Positions 63,938 to 64,000 of a DNA stretch of 64,000 nt are shown here, piece by piece. The position numbers and the translations under genes were made by a program. The stretch covers positions 62,001 through 126,000 of the forward strand of contig CAVOHB010000009.1 in the NCBI GenBank assembly GCA_963695705.1, read 5' to 3'. Numbering within the stretch: position 1 is the first letter of the stretch; each line of letters starts with the position of its first letter. The notes below the pieces were generated by a model. That model searched no databases, had not been told where the DNA came from, and worked only from the letters and a program-made list of their open reading frames with translations. The DNA comes from JBKPNJ01 sp963695705. GTDB lineage: Bacteria; Actinomycetota; Actinomycetes; Propionibacteriales; Nocardioidaceae.

Positions 63938-64000
63938 GCTGCGTCCTCGTACCAGCCCTCGTCGACGGTGAGCTGCAGCCCCAGCAACATCGCCCGGCCG
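63934..64000 (-). CDS. C-terminal end of a gene cut by the window edge
   Basis: The last 21 codons of a minus-strand gene (G-R-A-M-L-L-G-L-Q-L-T-V-D-E-G-W-Y-E-D-A-A) ending in ATGA overlap with fdrA. It is the first visible gene of this operon. The piece is too short to name; a DUF2877/YlbF subunit or another purine- or oxamate-related enzyme would fit the context. Confidence 0.6.
   Translation of the reverse strand, partial: GRAMLLGLQLTVDEGWYEDAA

Overview
This window joins two unrelated genomes. Positions 1 to about 38,095 look alphaproteobacterial (Methylobacteriaceae-like Rhizobiales, an inference). The signs are an EcfG-type sigma factor with a NepR-like N-terminus, cyoABCD followed by SURF1, rhizobial-style palindromes ending in AAGTGGGAACCGGTTTT, many GGDEF/EAL proteins and a GH5-RTX enzyme. 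From about 38,100 to the end it is a high-GC actinobacterial chromosome with the familiar core block carB-pyrK-pyrD-pyrF, mihF-gmk-rpoZ-coaBC-metK-priA-def-fmt-rsmB-rpe-ribD-ribE-pnuC/ribM-ribBA-ribH-hisE-hisG. The join falls inside one open frame (37485-40817): about 206 codons of a D-threonine-aldolase-like protein run in frame into CarB lacking its first ~200 residues. An assembly or library chimera is by far the likeliest explanation. No gene neighbourhood, operon or fusion should be read across it.

Left part, 1-28.4 kb. A tandem ferredoxin-fold protein and a GNAT acetyltransferase are followed by a PAS-GGDEF-EAL c-di-GMP enzyme, a secreted c-type cytochrome, an EcfG-like sigma factor, a small heat-shock protein, an HU-like protein and a membrane diguanylate cyclase. 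Then come two tandem paralogs of unknown function, a broken GH5-RTX glycosidase, several small hypothetical genes and an iron-complex ABC importer whose ATPase is frameshifted. An APC permease and a minus-strand respiratory operon complete this part: MFS transporter, cyoA, cyoB, cyoC, cyoD, SURF1 (frameshifted) and an isoprenylcysteine-methyltransferase-like protein. An FNR/FixK-like dyad lies upstream of that operon.

Middle part, 28.4-38.1 kb. A minus-strand operon encodes a peptide ABC transporter (dppABCDF-like), an FAD-dependent amine/D-amino-acid oxidase-like protein and an aspartoacylase-family deacylase. A LysR regulator and the D-threonine-aldolase-like gene diverge from it. Together they suggest uptake and breakdown of peptides or N-acyl/D-amino acids. 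Nearly every gene here except the aldolase fragment is cut by single-base indels, and the ones I traced fall in short homopolymers. Correcting them restores ordinary family sequences, so they look like sequencing errors rather than pseudogenes.

Right part, 38.1-64 kb. Tightly packed actinobacterial genes, many with 4-bp ATGA/GTGA overlaps, cover pyrimidine synthesis (with a class 1B dihydroorotate dehydrogenase), nucleotide and CoA metabolism, formyl-methionine processing, and riboflavin synthesis and uptake under an FMN riboswitch. The start of histidine synthesis follows. The last genes (minus strand) are a DUF1116/YlbE protein and an FdrA protein, a predicted oxamate carbamoyltransferase module. 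I saw no tRNA, rRNA, CRISPR array, transposase or phage gene.
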